A stretch of 64,000 nucleotides of DNA from Opitutaceae bacterium TAV5 (GCA_000242935.3 CP007053.1:6185001-6249000); one strand, 5' to 3'; counted from the stretch's first letter, positions 16,544 to 27,307 are shown. Numbers and translations are program-made. The notes: generated by a model from the sequence alone, not told the origin.

Positions 16544-18351
16544 GGTCCGAAAAGCCCTCCCCGGCTGCGGCTGCCGCCGTTGCCGCCCGGCGGAGCCGGA
16601 GGAGGCGGGGGCAGCGTGTGTTCGAAGGGGGTGGTCTCCAGCGCCAGTGCAAAATCCCCGCCGGGCGCGAACACGGCAGGGTCGGCCAGCGCCTGGCGCG
16701 CGCGCACGGGCAGGATGTCCACGCTGGTAAAGTGCCCCGTGGTCCGGAGGGCGTTGACGAGCGCGCCGATCGTGCCGAGCGGGTCCTTGTTGGCGGGAGC
16801 GAGGCTGAGCTCGACGACGAGTCCGCTGGAACGGGAAAAACAGCCGCGCAGGAGCTGTGTTTCGGGCGTGGCGGCGGGAGACCCTTTGGGAAGCGCACCG
16901 CCCGAGTACGTTTCGACATCGGCAATGACCGCGTACCAGAAATCGGCTTTGTCCCTGGCGGCCTCGCTGCCTTCCGTGCGGAGAGAGCGCAGGGTGCGGA
17001 GGCCGCCGAGCAGATCGCGGGTGCGTTTTTGCAGGTAAAGCGAGGGGGCGGCTTCGAGGTAGGCGCTTTCGCGGGCGGCAAGGGCGTCCGCCAGGCGCGG
17101 GCCGGCGGCGCGGGCCTCTTCGAGCAACGCGAGGCGCTGTTCCTTCCGGTGAATGCTGTCGAGGCGGGTGACGCAGGCGTGGCCAACGACCATCAGGCCG
17201 GGCAAGAGCAGCGCGAGGCAGGCGGCGTGGAGCCAGCCGGTGCGGCGACGCAGGCGGCGGGCTTCGCGCGCGACCGCCGGGAGCAGGTTGGCGGGAGCGG
17301 GCTGGAGTCCGCTGGAAATCGCCGCCACGCCCCAGGCGATGGCGCAGGCGGCGAGCGATACGGAGTGGCCGTCGCCCACCGCGACCTCGGGCCAGCGTTG
17401 CGAGGCGTCGCCGCCGGCATGGGCCTCGACCATGGCGCGGGCCTTGTAGTCTTCCAGCAGCGAACCGCTGAACCAGCGCGGCAGGACGAGCAGCGCTTCC
17501 GGACTGGCGCCGGTTTCGCGGGCGTGTTCGCGCAGGAGCGTCTCGATGGTGTTGCTCCAGCGCGCCAGCGCGGCCCGGAGTTTCGGCGTGCTGTCGCTGA
17601 CGGCGGCGGGACCTTCGCGGCGGATGACGATCTCGGCCTCCTCCGCCGGGCAGTGAAGGTCGGCGGCGAGGGCGGCGACGAAGGCCGTGGCGCCGGTGTC
17701 GATGCCGGCCGAAAAGACCACCTGGTCGTCCACGATGAGGACAAGCATGCCGGAGACCGTCCCGAGTTCGACCAGGACGGCGGAGGACGGGCGCTCGGAG
17801 ACTTCGGCGAAAGCGGCGGCGAGTGCGCCGTCCGCGCTGCTCACATGCGTGACGCTTTCGGCATCGAGTCCGCAGCGGAGGAGTTGCAACTCGACGTCCG
17901 CCTCGCGGGCGATGGTCACCCACGCGGGATGCGCATGGTTGTCGAAGGCGCGCAGGCGACGGGAATCGAAAATGCTCGGCACCTGGTCAAACTGCCGGCC
18001 GCCCACTGCCTGGGTGAGCTGCCAGGGGGCGCGGGTATCGCCGGGAGTCAGCTCCATGATCTGCGAATGGGAGCGGCCCAGGGGCAGCGCCACGGCGACA
18101 GGCGCGGATGCCGGCATGCCGTCGAGAATCTGGCCCACGCGGCGGGCCATCTCCTCGGGCGTGAGAAGGCCGTCGGCGGCAAGATCGATGGTAACGAGTT
18201 TCTCGATACGCAGGCCGGAGACCTCGCGGCGGGTGAGGAGAATGCGCGCGGTGGCGTCGCCGGCCTGGATGGAGATGCGTTGCCGGCGCGGAGCGATCCC
18301 GGAGAGGAACCGGCGAGCGGAGCTGAGGGCGGAGTCCGGCATCGCGATCAA
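16540..18351 (-). CDS. PilM-PilN-like fusion (actin-like ATPase domain plus membrane-anchored PilN-like domain)
   Basis: The frame starts at a TTG that overlaps the secretin stop (18351; TTGA) or at an ATG three codons later (18342). The product is about 600 residues. Residues ~25-340 look like the cytoplasmic actin-like fold of PilM/GspL: VELGTVSGMLVLI (~194-206) and SAGIDTGATAF (~214-224) fit the phosphate-loop and connecting segments. A single transmembrane helix lies at ~373-393 (WLHAACLALLLPGLMVVGHA), followed by a coiled-coil start and a periplasmic domain, as in PilN. So one protein seems to combine PilM and PilN, which is also the GspL plan. The C-terminus is Pro/Gly-rich. It would bind GspE on the cytoplasmic side and the PilO-like partner in the periplasm. 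Confidence 0.7.
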   Translation of the reverse strand: MIAMPDSALSSARRFLSGIAPRRQRISIQAGDATARILLTRREVSGLRIEKLVTIDLAADGLLTPEEMARRVGQILDGMPASAPVAVALPLGRSHSQIMELTPGDTRAPWQLTQAVGGRQFDQVPSIFDSRRLRAFDNHAHPAWVTIAREADVELQLLRCGLDAESVTHVSSADGALAAAFAEVSERPSSAVLVELGTVSGMLVLIVDDQVVFSAGIDTGATAFVAALAADLHCPAEEAEIVIRREGPAAVSDSTPKLRAALARWSNTIETLLREHARETGASPEALLVLPRWFSGSLLEDYKARAMVEAHAGGDASQRWPEVAVGDGHSVSLAACAIAWGVAAISSGLQPAPANLLPAVAREARRLRRRTGWLHAACLALLLPGLMVVGHACVTRLDSIHRKEQRLALLEEARAAGPRLADALAARESAYLEAAPSLYLQKRTRDLLGGLRTLRSLRTEGSEAARDKADFWYAVIADVETYSGGALPKGSPAATPETQLLRGCFSRSSGLVVELSLAPANKDPLGTIGALVNALRTTGHFTSVDILPVRARQALADPAVFAPGGDFALALETTPFEHTLPPPPPAPPGGNGGSRSRGGLFGP

Positions 18352-20567
18352 GGCGTCCTGGGCGCGGGTTCGGGGGCCGGCGCGGGCGCGGGAGCAGGCG
18401 TAGCCGGGGGCGGCGCAGCGTCAGCCGGCGGCGGGGTGCTGGCTGGCGGCGTGGCGGGAGCCGGTGTCGCGGGTGCGGGGGGGACGGCCGGCGCCGGTGC
18501 TTCGTTGGTGGCGGACGCGGACGGGACCGGCGAATAAATCGGCTCCTCGGGCGTACGGTTGCGGATACGGCGTGGCAGACCCGGACGGCGCGGTTCGACG
18601 GTGGTGGTGCCGGCGGCGGCGCGCCCGCCGGAGGCATTGTTGTAGCGGATGAATTCGCCGCTTTCGGACAACAACGTGGCCGTCACGAAGATGAGCAGAT
18701 AACGCGGCTTGCTGACTTCCGTTTTTGTGCGAAACAGCGCGCCAATAAATGGAATGGCGCCGAGGATGGGCACGGATTCGGTGAACGTGCTTTGCTCGTT
18801 TTCGATCACGCCGCCCATGACGACCGTCTCGCCGGACTGGACGATGACGCGGGTGGAGAGTTCCTGGTCGCGGGATTGCGGGAGCTTGATGTCGAAGGTG
18901 CTCACCACCTTGCCGTCGGCATCGAGGTCGCTGATGGTGGCAAAGGTCACGAGCTCCACGTCCTGCGAGACGCTGGGCCTGAGCGCGAGCATGATGCTGT
19001 GGCCGTCGCCGCCGATGCTGGCGAGCACGTCGAGCGACACGCCGGCGGTGAGTTTGGTCGGCGTGCCCTTGGGCACGAGCGAGGAGGTGGAGCGGTTTTC
19101 CAGGATAGTCTGCGAGACCTGGTATTCTTCGTAGTAGTACTGGGTCTTGCCGTCGCGGATGGTGGCCGGGCGGTTGTTGACGACGGTGAGCCGGGGCGCG
19201 CTGAGCGTCTGGCTCTCGCCGCTCTGCTCGATGGCGGTGAGGGTAGCGGAGAGGGTGTCGCTGCCAAACACGCTGGTGAAGGTGCGTTCCAGGCCGAAGC
19301 CGACGTTGGTGGCGATGCCGGTGTAGTCGGTCGCGGAGCGGGTGGCGGTGGCGGGGCGATTGGTTTCCCAGTTGAGACCAAGCTGCTGGAAAGCGGCTTC
19401 CGAGATGGTGATGAAGCGCGCCTCGATCAGCACCTGCTGTACGGGCCGGTCGAACTCGCGGATAATGTTCTCGATGGACTTCAGCTGGTCGCGCGTGCCG
19501 GTGGCGACGATGATGTTGCGCTCGTAGTCGATCATGTACTTCGAGCCGGTGAAAAATTTCTGGATGGCCGTCTCGATCGAGGGAGAGGCGGGCGCGCCGT
19601 CGCGGACAAACTGCTCGATGGTCTGGTTGGTGGTGACGGTGGTTTTATCCTTGTCCGTCACCTTGGTCTCCTTGACTTCGCTCGCCCCGAACTGGGCCGG
19701 CATCACGAAGCCGCGCGAGAGCCGGTAAAAGCGCGTCTCCTCGAAGAGGTTTTTCTTCTCCTTGGCATCGACGATCCACACGAGGTTGTCGCCGACCTCG
19801 AAATGCAGCTCCATCTGGCGCGACACGTAGTTGAGAAACTGCGAGAGCGGCACGTCCTTCATGTTTACGCTCAGTTTTTTCTGGAACTGGGCAAGGCCGC
19901 GGTCGGCGACGAAGTTGATGCCGGTGCTCTTGCCGACGGTAAAAATGATCGACTCGAGCGTCACGTCATCGACCTGGAGCGTGACGGGCTTCCTGAGCAA
20001 AGTCTCCATCGGACCCTCGCTCTCATCGATGCCGACGAGCGGGCCCGAGCGGTTGACCGTCTGCCCGTAAGTGGGAGGAATGACGGATGACTTGGGCACA
20101 TCATCGAGCGCCTCGCGAAGGCTTTGCGGCAAGTCGAGGCCGCGGGCCTTGGATTCGGTGAAAAAGTCCTGGAAGTTGTTGGTGAAGCGGGTGTCGGTGG
20201 ACTCGATGTCACGCAATTCGTTCTCCAGCGAACGGTCGCGCCGCCGTTGCGCCTCGACGAAAATCCAGCTATAGATGCGATCCACGGTCGGGTCGGAAGG
20301 GTCGCGCCGCTTGAGATCGGCGATCTGTTCCTCGGCGGTCTCCCATTTGCCGGTGCGGGCCGCATCGAGGACGGCGCGGATTTCCTTGTCGTGCGTCGTA
20401 CTGACGGGCGGGCGGGGCAGCTCCGCCGGTGCCGGGCTGCCTTTGGCCGGATCGGAAGACGTCTTCGAGGAGGAGCTCTGGCAACCGGCAAACAGAGCCA
20501 GACACCCTCCGAGGATAGCGATGAACAGGAACCAGGATGACGGGAATTTCCGCAGGAAGATGACCAT
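18348..20567 (-). CDS. gspD: Secretin GspD/PilQ-type outer-membrane channel, lipoprotein
   Basis: A 739-residue protein whose N-terminus is a lipoprotein signal with lipobox LFAGC at about residues 25-29, which supports the ATG at 20567 over longer frames. N0/N1-type domains follow (for example VTLESIIFTVGKSTGINFVA and LSQFLNYVSRQMELHFEV). The C-terminal secretin domain is clear: VLIEARFITISEAAFQQLG, then VVMGGVIENEQSTF, VPILGAIPFIGALFR and PRYLLIFVTATLL. A long Pro/Ala tail (about the last 60 residues, with many PAPA and APAP units) follows. It is the first gene of the operon and is divergent from the SGNH hydrolase. It would form the outer-membrane gate for a type II secretion or pilus system. 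Confidence 0.92.
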   Translation of the reverse strand: MVIFLRKFPSSWFLFIAILGGCLALFAGCQSSSSKTSSDPAKGSPAPAELPRPPVSTTHDKEIRAVLDAARTGKWETAEEQIADLKRRDPSDPTVDRIYSWIFVEAQRRRDRSLENELRDIESTDTRFTNNFQDFFTESKARGLDLPQSLREALDDVPKSSVIPPTYGQTVNRSGPLVGIDESEGPMETLLRKPVTLQVDDVTLESIIFTVGKSTGINFVADRGLAQFQKKLSVNMKDVPLSQFLNYVSRQMELHFEVGDNLVWIVDAKEKKNLFEETRFYRLSRGFVMPAQFGASEVKETKVTDKDKTTVTTNQTIEQFVRDGAPASPSIETAIQKFFTGSKYMIDYERNIIVATGTRDQLKSIENIIREFDRPVQQVLIEARFITISEAAFQQLGLNWETNRPATATRSATDYTGIATNVGFGLERTFTSVFGSDTLSATLTAIEQSGESQTLSAPRLTVVNNRPATIRDGKTQYYYEEYQVSQTILENRSTSSLVPKGTPTKLTAGVSLDVLASIGGDGHSIMLALRPSVSQDVELVTFATISDLDADGKVVSTFDIKLPQSRDQELSTRVIVQSGETVVMGGVIENEQSTFTESVPILGAIPFIGALFRTKTEVSKPRYLLIFVTATLLSESGEFIRYNNASGGRAAAGTTTVEPRRPGLPRRIRNRTPEEPIYSPVPSASATNEAPAPAVPPAPATPAPATPPASTPPPADAAPPPATPAPAPAPAPEPAPRTP

Positions 20568-21032
20568 GATGAACAAAAGGGGGGCGACAGGTTTCCGCTC
20601 CAGAATTCCCGCCGGAGGGAATGCTGATGCGGAGCCCGGCAGCAATGCGCTCAACGCTTTCTTCCCGACATCCGCTGTAAACAACATTTTCGGGTGTTTG
20701 CGCAAAAGAGTTGTCCTCCCGCCGCCTCGCCTCCCCCTTCCCTCCCCGGCGGTAACGGGCGTATTCATGGATACCGCATATGCCAGAAGAGAGGTGGCGG
20801 CGTCCGGTTTCCGGCTCCGCCAGAGCGCGTGGCACCCCCTTCCGCCTGAAATGCAACCGCCCAGCATGAGACCGGTGAATTCGGTATTGATGCCCGCCAT
20901 CATAATGGCTGATGTCTCGGGCTTTCGTCCTCCCTCTCGTCCCGGAATATTCCTGCCCTTTCCACCTGCTGGCTGCCTCACCGCCTTTCACCCGCCCCCT
21001 CCCCTGCCCCGCTTTCCAGCTCCTCTTTTCCC
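20568..21032. other. Divergent promoter region between gspD and the SGNH hydrolase
   Basis: These 465 bases should hold the promoters of both divergent genes. I see a short palindrome, attccc-6-gggaat, at 20605-20622 near the gspD start. I see no convincing -35/-10 pair and no gene. Long frames cross the region on both strands but show no signal peptide or family resemblance. Confidence 0.5.
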
Positions 21033-22826
21033 ATGATCCAAAAAATCCGACTCCTCACCCTGGCCGCCGCGCTCGTCGCGACCGGCCTCGCTCCGGTCAC
21101 CAGCGCGGCTTCCTCTTCCGATGCCGACGGCTTTTATCTCAAGGACGGCGACCGCGTCGTCTTCTATGGCGACAGCATCACCGACCAGCGCCTCTACACC
21201 ACGTTTGCCGAGACCTTTGTCGTCACACGCTTCCCCGCGCTGGGCATCTCTTTCACCCACTCCGGCTGGGGAGGAGACCGCGTCACCGGCGGCAATTCCG
21301 GCGGCGGTCCCATCGATACCCGTCTCGAACGCGACGTGTATGCCTACAACCCTACCGTCATGACCATCATGCTCGGCATGAACGACGGCAGCTACCGGGC
21401 CTTCGACCAGGGGATTTTCGACACCTACAAAAACGGCCTCACCTCCATCGTCGGAAAGGTGCAGAAGAAACTCCCCGGCATCCGCCTGACGCTCATCCAG
21501 CCCTCGCCCTACGATGACGTTACCCGCGCCCCCAACCCGAACATTCCCGGCGGTTACAACTCTGTCCTCATCCGCTACGGCGCCGCGGTGAAGGAAATCG
21601 CCAGCGCGAACAACCAGAACGTTGCCGACCTCAACACCTCTGTCGTCGCCATGCTTGAAAAAGCCAAGGCCACCGACGCCAAACTCGCGGAAAAAATCAT
21701 TCCCGACCGCGTCCATCCCGGCGGCTCCGGCCACCTCATCATGGCCGCCGCGCTTCTCAAATCCTGGAATGCTCCGTCCATCGTCACCGATGTCGCCATC
21801 GACGCTGCCGCCTCGCGCATCACCCGCGCCGAAAACACCCGCGTCACCGGCCTGAATGTCACGCCGGCCGCGATCACCTGGTCCCAGCTCGATGCCGCGC
21901 TCCCCATGCCGGTCGACATGGGCAATGCCGAAACCGCTCTCGCCGTCCGCTCTTCCGGCTTCATCGCCGACCTCGACCGGCAACCCTTGCGCGTCACCGG
22001 CCTCACCGCCGCCGGCTACGACCTGGCCATCGACGGCAAACCCGTGGGTCACTTCACCCCGGCCCAGCTTGCCGAAGGCATCAACCTCGCCACCCTCGCC
22101 ACGCCCATGGCCGCCCAGGCCGCCGAAGTCCACAAGCTCACGATTCAGCGCGCCAACCTCCACAATACCCGCTGGCGCACCTTCCAGGTTCCCTACGCCA
22201 ATGCCGGCGAAGCCATCCGGGCCTCTCTGCCTGACGTGATGAAAGCGCTCGACGATGCCGACCTCGCCGCCGCCCGCATGCAGCGCGCCGCCGCGCAGCC
22301 CGTTGTCCGCCGCTACGAACTGAAAGGTCTCACCCAGGACCAGATCGCCGCCCAGGGTGTGCCTGCCGAACAACTCCCCGCCGGTGTCGGCCAAAACCTC
22401 GCGCTCAACAAAAAATGGAAATCCACCGCTCCCAATACCTATGGCTGGGACAGCGGCCTCACCGACGGCTCCTGGGCGGGCAACAAGACGAATACCTGGG
22501 CCACGGACGACAAGGACACCTTCCCCAAGAGCGTGACCGTCGACCTCGATACGCCGGCCACGATCGGCCACATCGTCACCGGCGTCCCCGCCTTCGGCTC
22601 CACCAAAACCGTCGCGGTTTCGATCAGCGCCGACGGACAGAATTTCACCGAGGTCGGCCGCTACGCCTTCTCGTTGCGCAAGGAAGAAAAACGCCTCTTC
22701 AACTTCGAGCCCGCCGCCGCCCGTTACGTCCGCCTCACCTATGTGGACCACCACGCCGAACGTGTGAACTATAACAACACGTTCGCCTTTACGACGGACG
22801 TGCAGGTCTTCGCGCCGGCCAGATAA
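21033..22826 (+). CDS. Secreted SGNH/GDSL esterase with C-terminal discoidin (F5/8 type C)-like domain
   Basis: A 597-residue protein with a signal peptide (about 1-25, ending TSA). Block I is FYGDSITD with the nucleophile Ser48. The oxyanion residues are GWGGD (about 88) and GMNDG (about 115-119). The catalytic pair is DRVHPGG, with Asp225 and His228. This is the full SGNH set, as in carbohydrate acetylesterases. After a helical linker region, residues about 450-597 form a beta-sandwich with NLALNKKW, KSVTVDLDTPATIGHIV and YVRLTYVDHH, the usual pattern of F5/8 type C carbohydrate-binding domains. It probably removes acetyl groups from plant polysaccharides outside the cytoplasm. It is followed by a convergent gene. 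Confidence 0.85.
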   Translation: MIQKIRLLTLAAALVATGLAPVTSAASSSDADGFYLKDGDRVVFYGDSITDQRLYTTFAETFVVTRFPALGISFTHSGWGGDRVTGGNSGGGPIDTRLERDVYAYNPTVMTIMLGMNDGSYRAFDQGIFDTYKNGLTSIVGKVQKKLPGIRLTLIQPSPYDDVTRAPNPNIPGGYNSVLIRYGAAVKEIASANNQNVADLNTSVVAMLEKAKATDAKLAEKIIPDRVHPGGSGHLIMAAALLKSWNAPSIVTDVAIDAAASRITRAENTRVTGLNVTPAAITWSQLDAALPMPVDMGNAETALAVRSSGFIADLDRQPLRVTGLTAAGYDLAIDGKPVGHFTPAQLAEGINLATLATPMAAQAAEVHKLTIQRANLHNTRWRTFQVPYANAGEAIRASLPDVMKALDDADLAAARMQRAAAQPVVRRYELKGLTQDQIAAQGVPAEQLPAGVGQNLALNKKWKSTAPNTYGWDSGLTDGSWAGNKTNTWATDDKDTFPKSVTVDLDTPATIGHIVTGVPAFGSTKTVAVSISADGQNFTEVGRYAFSLRKEEKRLFNFEPAAARYVRLTYVDHHAERVNYNNTFAFTTDVQVFAPAR

Positions 22827-22961
22827 CTGCCGACGCCATCGACCCGCCCCCCGCCCCTCCTGTAACGGCAGGGGCGTCTGCGGCCCGCCTGCCGGGCGGG
22901 GCGCACAGCGCCTCGCCTCCGACCCCGGCGACGCTTCGATGCGTTCCGGCAGAGCCGGTCT

Positions 22962-24536
22962 TCAGAGAGATGCCGTGCCTGTCTCCATCCCGGAGGAAGG
23001 GTTCATAAACGGATTGTGGTGCCCTGCCCGTGATCCCTGCCCCCGGGTTCGTTTTAGCTCCAGCGATTTTTCCCTGAGCGATGGCACACTCGTGCCCAAC
23101 AGATATTGGCCCTGCTGTATCAGACGCGAGCGTACCTCGTCGGTGTTGATTGCTCGTGACGATACCCCGTTGTTCACTGCCAGTGCGGCTGCCGTTCCCG
23201 CTCCCTGGCCTATGGCCATCGCGGTCGCCATCACGCGGACCGAGCCAAAGGCATGGTGTGTCGCCGAAATACAACGACCCGCCACCAGCAGGTTGTCCAC
23301 GCCCTGGGGCAACAGGCTGCGATACGGAATCTCGTATACCGCCCTGCCCGAACCGGTGAATATCTGTGTTTTTCCATCCGGAGGATGGATATCGATCGCA
23401 AATGTCCCGCAGGCGATCCCGTCCGGGAATGCCCGGCTGCTCAACACATCTTCCTCTACCATCGTATAATCGCCGACGATCCGTCGCGTCTCGCGCACGC
23501 CCACCTGCACACCGGTATCGACAATGCAGGACGCCTCGAATCCGCCGACATGCTTGCGAAGGAACCGATGAACCTGCCAGGCCTGACGACGTGTGGCAAC
23601 TTCCGCCCGGGTCAGGTCCTCCACCCGCGTTCCATTGATCCCTTGCAGACGCGTGCAGTTTACCGCGACCTGTCCGTCATTGGGGAGCTGATACATCAGG
23701 ATTCTCGGCGCCGCCTCCGCGGGATACTCGCCCGCCTGCATCGCCTCCTTCACCAGATCGGACAGCCCGAGAAACGCCAGCATCCGGTTCGAATCGATTT
23801 CCTCGTCGGTTGGCGAATCCTTCAACCGTTCGCGATTGGCCTTCATCCAGCTGCGAAGAAGGCCATGATCGATGCCGCCGATCCGGAAAAAAAGCGTCAC
23901 CGGTTGCAACGCGCCATCATCCGCGCGTCCCATCTCAAACGGAGCCCCGATTCTGGCAACCACGTCGGCGTCTGCCGAACAGTCGATGACAAACTTCGGA
24001 CGGATCGCCTGTCGTCCGGATTTGTTTTCGATGATCACATGTCGCACCTGTCCGTCCTCCGCCACTGCGTCCACGAACACGCTGTGCAACAAAAGTTCCA
24101 CCCCCGCCTCCTCCGTCATGTCGAACAACAGCAGCTTCATCCCCTCCGGGTCGAAAGGCGTCATCGACGCGTTGTCGAACGTCAGATCCGTCACATGGCC
24201 CGGCGAGGCCGTGAGTGCCACCAGCCGTTCCACCACCTCGCCCGCGATTCCCCGTATCACCTGTTCGCCGCGGATGTCGTGAAACGTGAACATCGGATTC
24301 ACCATCGCCGCCGTCAGGTTTCCTCCGAGAAAACCGTAACGCTCCACCAGCAGCACCTTCGCTCCGTTGCGCGCCGCCGCCACCGCCGCGCCGATCCCCG
24401 CCGGCCCCGCGCCGATTACCAGCACATCCGGCTCGTGCGTCACCGGCACCAGCCGTGCCGGCTCCATCACGTTGTCCCACGATTTTTTCTGCTCCGTTTT
24501 TCCCGGAAACCTGTTGTCCGCTTTCGAGTGTTCCAT
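22962..24536 (-). CDS. FAD-dependent oxidoreductase (FAD_oxidored family)
   Basis: A 524-residue protein. The ATG at 24536 begins [10 protein letters not shown]; the frame extends upstream but overlaps the preceding gene. The dinucleotide-binding motif [20 protein letters not shown] lies at about 38-57, followed by a typical [16 protein letters not shown] segment. A second FAD contact appears near the C-terminus ([20 protein letters not shown], then [19 protein letters not shown]). This matches the pfam12831-type oxidoreductases common in sugar-degrading Verrucomicrobiota and Bacteroidota; their substrates are mostly unknown. It starts 20 bases after the GH51 stop on the same strand, so it is very probably in its operon and may oxidise a released sugar or aglycone. 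No signal peptide, so cytoplasmic. Confidence 0.82.
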   Translation of the reverse strand: MEHSKADNRFPGKTEQKKSWDNVMEPARLVPVTHEPDVLVIGAGPAGIGAAVAAARNGAKVLLVERYGFLGGNLTAAMVNPMFTFHDIRGEQVIRGIAGEVVERLVALTASPGHVTDLTFDNASMTPFDPEGMKLLLFDMTEEAGVELLLHSVFVDAVAEDGQVRHVIIENKSGRQAIRPKFVIDCSADADVVARIGAPFEMGRADDGALQPVTLFFRIGGIDHGLLRSWMKANRERLKDSPTDEEIDSNRMLAFLGLSDLVKEAMQAGEYPAEAAPRILMYQLPNDGQVAVNCTRLQGINGTRVEDLTRAEVATRRQAWQVHRFLRKHVGGFEASCIVDTGVQVGVRETRRIVGDYTMVEEDVLSSRAFPDGIACGTFAIDIHPPDGKTQIFTGSGRAVYEIPYRSLLPQGVDNLLVAGRCISATHHAFGSVRVMATAMAIGQGAGTAAALAVNNGVSSRAINTDEVRSRLIQQGQYLLGTSVPSLREKSLELKRTRGQGSRAGHHNPFMNPSSGMETGTASL

Positions 24537-24556
24537 GACAGTTGCTTTGTTGAGAA

Positions 24557-26110
24557 TCAGTTTTCTTTTCCGCAGGAGAGCAGCACCACGGTCTTCGGAG
24601 CGCAGTTCCATGAGGCGACGGTTTCGCCCACGTCCTGCTCGACCGGAAGCACTTTTTCAGGATCTCCAAAATCATTCGCCGCCTTCGGGTCTTCGTGTCC
24701 CAGTGTCCAGGACCGTTTCACCCGGTACCCCGCAGGTAGCCTCAGCGCAACCTCCGCCGCGTCCGAACGATGCCGGTTGATCAGACTCAATACGATTGTG
24801 CCGTCGTCGTGCAATGCCGCCGCGGAATCCAGCAGCGGCGACTCCTGCGCGTCACACCCTTTCAAATACGCACTCGCGCTGCGTAGCGAAGGCGTTTTCA
24901 CCGACGGACTTTCCACGATCGTTTCGAGGGACTGGCCTCGCATCCATTTTGTGTATTGGCGAAACACATGGAACAGGGTCGTTTTCACCACCCGATCGGC
25001 ATTTACCAGCAAGGGCGCGTGGCCGTTGACCAGAAACACGTAATTCGCCATCGCGACCCGCGGACAGTGTCGCAGCATCACGTTCAGGGTCCCCGCCACG
25101 AACACCGCATCCTCCACGTTGCGCGGATCCTTTCGCAACAGGCCGGCGTGGGAACTCCTGTCGCTCGTCGCGTAGTGGCGGATGTTCCATTCGTCGATGG
25201 CGATTCGCACCTCCTTTTTCAGGCCCGTTTCGTTCCGGGCCCCGTCGATTGCCGCCAGCATCTTCCTGATCTGAAAATCGAAATAGACCGGCGTGAAAGC
25301 CACCGTTTCGTATTCATCCGCCACGTCTTTCGAGGAGCTGGCGTACATGTGCAGCGTCAGACAATCGATCAACTCACCGGCGTTTGCCAGCACTTCGCGG
25401 TCCCATGCCGGATCGTTTCCCGCGCTCGATCCCGCCGCGAGGATCTTGATGGAAGGGTCGCGTTCTTTCATCGCGGACGCCCACCGCGCCAGCGTCTTCG
25501 CATACGTTGCCGCGTCCATGTGCCCGGTCTCCCCCGGGGCCCATGTCTCGTTGCCGATCCCCCAGTACGGCACCGCATAGGGCTCCGCACGGCCGTTCGC
25601 CGCCCGCCGTCTTCCCTGCTCCGTATCGACTCCGCCATTGCAGTATTCCAGCCACCGCAATGCCTCCTCGAGCGTGCCCGAGCCGAGATTTACGTTGAGA
25701 TACGGTTTGCACCCCACCTGCTCCGACCAATGCAGGAACTCGTCGGCCCCGAACTGATGAGACTCCTGCCCGCCCCAATGTTTGTTCGGCAACACCGGCC
25801 GCCTCTCCCGCGGGCCGATTCCGTTTTCCCAATGATACACATCCGCGAAAGATCCGCCCGGCCATCGCACCACCGGCACCTCCATTTCCCGCGCCGCCGC
25901 CATCACATCCTTGCGCAGGCCCTTTTCGTCGGACAACGGAGACCGGTCATCCCACACCGCAGGATAGATGCACTCTTCGGACTCCTTCACATGCTCGAAA
26001 TACTGGCCGTAGATTTCCGGCTCGATCGCGCCGAACGCCTCGGCCGCATCGACTGCCACGCTCGCGGAGTAAACGTTTTTGGAAAAGGGTTTCACACAAG
26101 CGGGTTTCAT
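24557..26110 (-). CDS. Alpha-L-arabinofuranosidase, GH51
   Basis: A 517-residue retaining glycosidase that releases arabinofuranose from arabinan or arabinoxylan oligosaccharides. The family N-terminus [12 protein letters not shown] is present (about 30-41). The acid/base Glu188 lies in YWGIGNETW and the nucleophile Glu307 in IAIDEWNI. The substrate-site stretch [20 protein letters not shown] (80-99) is complete. Length is normal for cytoplasmic GH51 enzymes, and there is no signal peptide. It lies between an AraC-type regulator 95 bases upstream and an FAD oxidoreductase 20 bases downstream, all on the minus strand. That points to an inducible operon for arabinose-containing side chains. Confidence 0.92.
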   Translation of the reverse strand: MKPACVKPFSKNVYSASVAVDAAEAFGAIEPEIYGQYFEHVKESEECIYPAVWDDRSPLSDEKGLRKDVMAAAREMEVPVVRWPGGSFADVYHWENGIGPRERRPVLPNKHWGGQESHQFGADEFLHWSEQVGCKPYLNVNLGSGTLEEALRWLEYCNGGVDTEQGRRRAANGRAEPYAVPYWGIGNETWAPGETGHMDAATYAKTLARWASAMKERDPSIKILAAGSSAGNDPAWDREVLANAGELIDCLTLHMYASSSKDVADEYETVAFTPVYFDFQIRKMLAAIDGARNETGLKKEVRIAIDEWNIRHYATSDRSSHAGLLRKDPRNVEDAVFVAGTLNVMLRHCPRVAMANYVFLVNGHAPLLVNADRVVKTTLFHVFRQYTKWMRGQSLETIVESPSVKTPSLRSASAYLKGCDAQESPLLDSAAALHDDGTIVLSLINRHRSDAAEVALRLPAGYRVKRSWTLGHEDPKAANDFGDPEKVLPVEQDVGETVASWNCAPKTVVLLSCGKEN

Positions 26111-26205
26111 GAGGCGCAGACTCTACCGCCTTTTGTCCCGCCGCACCATGTCCCGCCCGCCCCGGTCCATGTCTCAAATCCCCATCGCCGGATCGGCGGA
26201 AAAAC

Positions 26206-27063
26206 CTACACCATGCCCGATTCCCGCGCGGTCGTTCTCGCCTTCTCCCGATAACGCGACGGCGGCATCCCGTATTCCCGCGCGAACGCCTTGCTGAGAG
26301 AAAACGCATCGCTGAATCCCACCCGCTCCGCAATCACATCGAGCGTGGTATCCGTCAGCAGCAGCAATTCGCAGGATTTTCGCAGGCGAAGCCGTGTCAG
26401 CCGGTGACGTGGACTGCACCCGTAGTGTCGCTGGCAAAGCCGCCGCAGGTGCTCCCTGCCGACATGCGCCTCCGCCGCCAGTTTCTCCACCACCCAATCC
26501 TCTTCCAGCCGCTGCACGACCACTTCCCATAATTTTTCGATTCGCGGATCCATGGCCCGTCGGTTCGTCAGGGCAGTCAATGACGCCCGGACCAGATCGC
26601 ACCAGATGCCGACAAGCTGCGGCGAGTTTCCCCTCGTCACCTCGGTGAACAGCCCGCGGTTTGCCGCCTCCAGCGCATAGGAAGCCGCCGGCATCAGCCC
26701 GGGGTGAGCATCCTGAAAAAGTTCCGGATATTTTTCCGTCGTTTCGAATTTTGCCCATGCGTACTTCCATTCGCCGGATCGCGGGCTCACCCGGTAGCCG
26801 TGCGCCACGCCGGGCGGCATGATGTAGGCCGTTTCCCACTCCGCCTCCTGCCAGCTCTCGCGACATGCCACCATGCCTGCGCCCGAAATGGTCGCGATCA
26901 CCAGCCCGAAACCCGGCTCGGGCCGGATGAAACACCAGTTGCCGCTGGCGTGCGTGATCCCCACATTGAGCAACCCCAGATTTCTCAATGGCGGACACTG
27001 CTTCCGGTCTACCTCCAACCGGTCGATCACATCGCAAAAGCTTTCTGTCCTGGTGAGCTGCAT
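26206..27063 (-). CDS. AraC family transcriptional regulator
   Basis: A 285-residue regulator. The N-terminal ~165 residues form a cupin-like ligand-binding part (GAGMVACRES, then PPGVAHGYRV). Two helix-turn-helix units follow: WVVEKLAAEAHVGREHLRRL (190-209) and TTLDVIAERVGFSDAFSLSK (239-258), the latter followed by FAREYGMPPSRYR, the AraC family signature. The ATG at 27063 is chosen because it begins just before the cupin domain. It lies between GH51 downstream and the divergent GH78 gene upstream, so it probably senses a pectic or hemicellulosic sugar and controls both sides. The 244-base gap to GH78 has no clear AraC direct-repeat site that I can name. Confidence 0.9.
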   Translation of the reverse strand: MQLTRTESFCDVIDRLEVDRKQCPPLRNLGLLNVGITHASGNWCFIRPEPGFGLVIATISGAGMVACRESWQEAEWETAYIMPPGVAHGYRVSPRSGEWKYAWAKFETTEKYPELFQDAHPGLMPAASYALEAANRGLFTEVTRGNSPQLVGIWCDLVRASLTALTNRRAMDPRIEKLWEVVVQRLEEDWVVEKLAAEAHVGREHLRRLCQRHYGCSPRHRLTRLRLRKSCELLLLTDTTLDVIAERVGFSDAFSLSKAFAREYGMPPSRYREKARTTARESGMV

Positions 27064-27307
27064 CCGGGTACTTCAATGAATGACCATCAAGCGTCAGGCG
27101 CGTGCCCTCTTGTCAAAGCGATAAGTGCACCGGGCGGTATCCAATTCGCGGAATCTGCGCCACTTGACACCTCACGCAGGGCCTGAGGCGCCTGGATTTC
27201 CTGGGGATGCTGTCGACTGAAAACAAAAACACTTGACCTCATAACTTAAACCTTTCAGCCTCCTGTTCACAGCCCGATCCTCGCGATCTCTGTCCGCCCT
27301 GTTTTCC

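Noticed and set aside
15758-18537. Long plus-strand frames across the secretion operon
   Set aside because: The minus strand carries coupled genes with secretin and assembly-protein features. The plus frames are compositional shadows.
20988-22754. Minus-strand frame of 588 codons opposite the SGNH hydrolase
   Set aside because: The plus frame has the full catalytic set and a signal peptide. The reverse frame has no recognisable domain.
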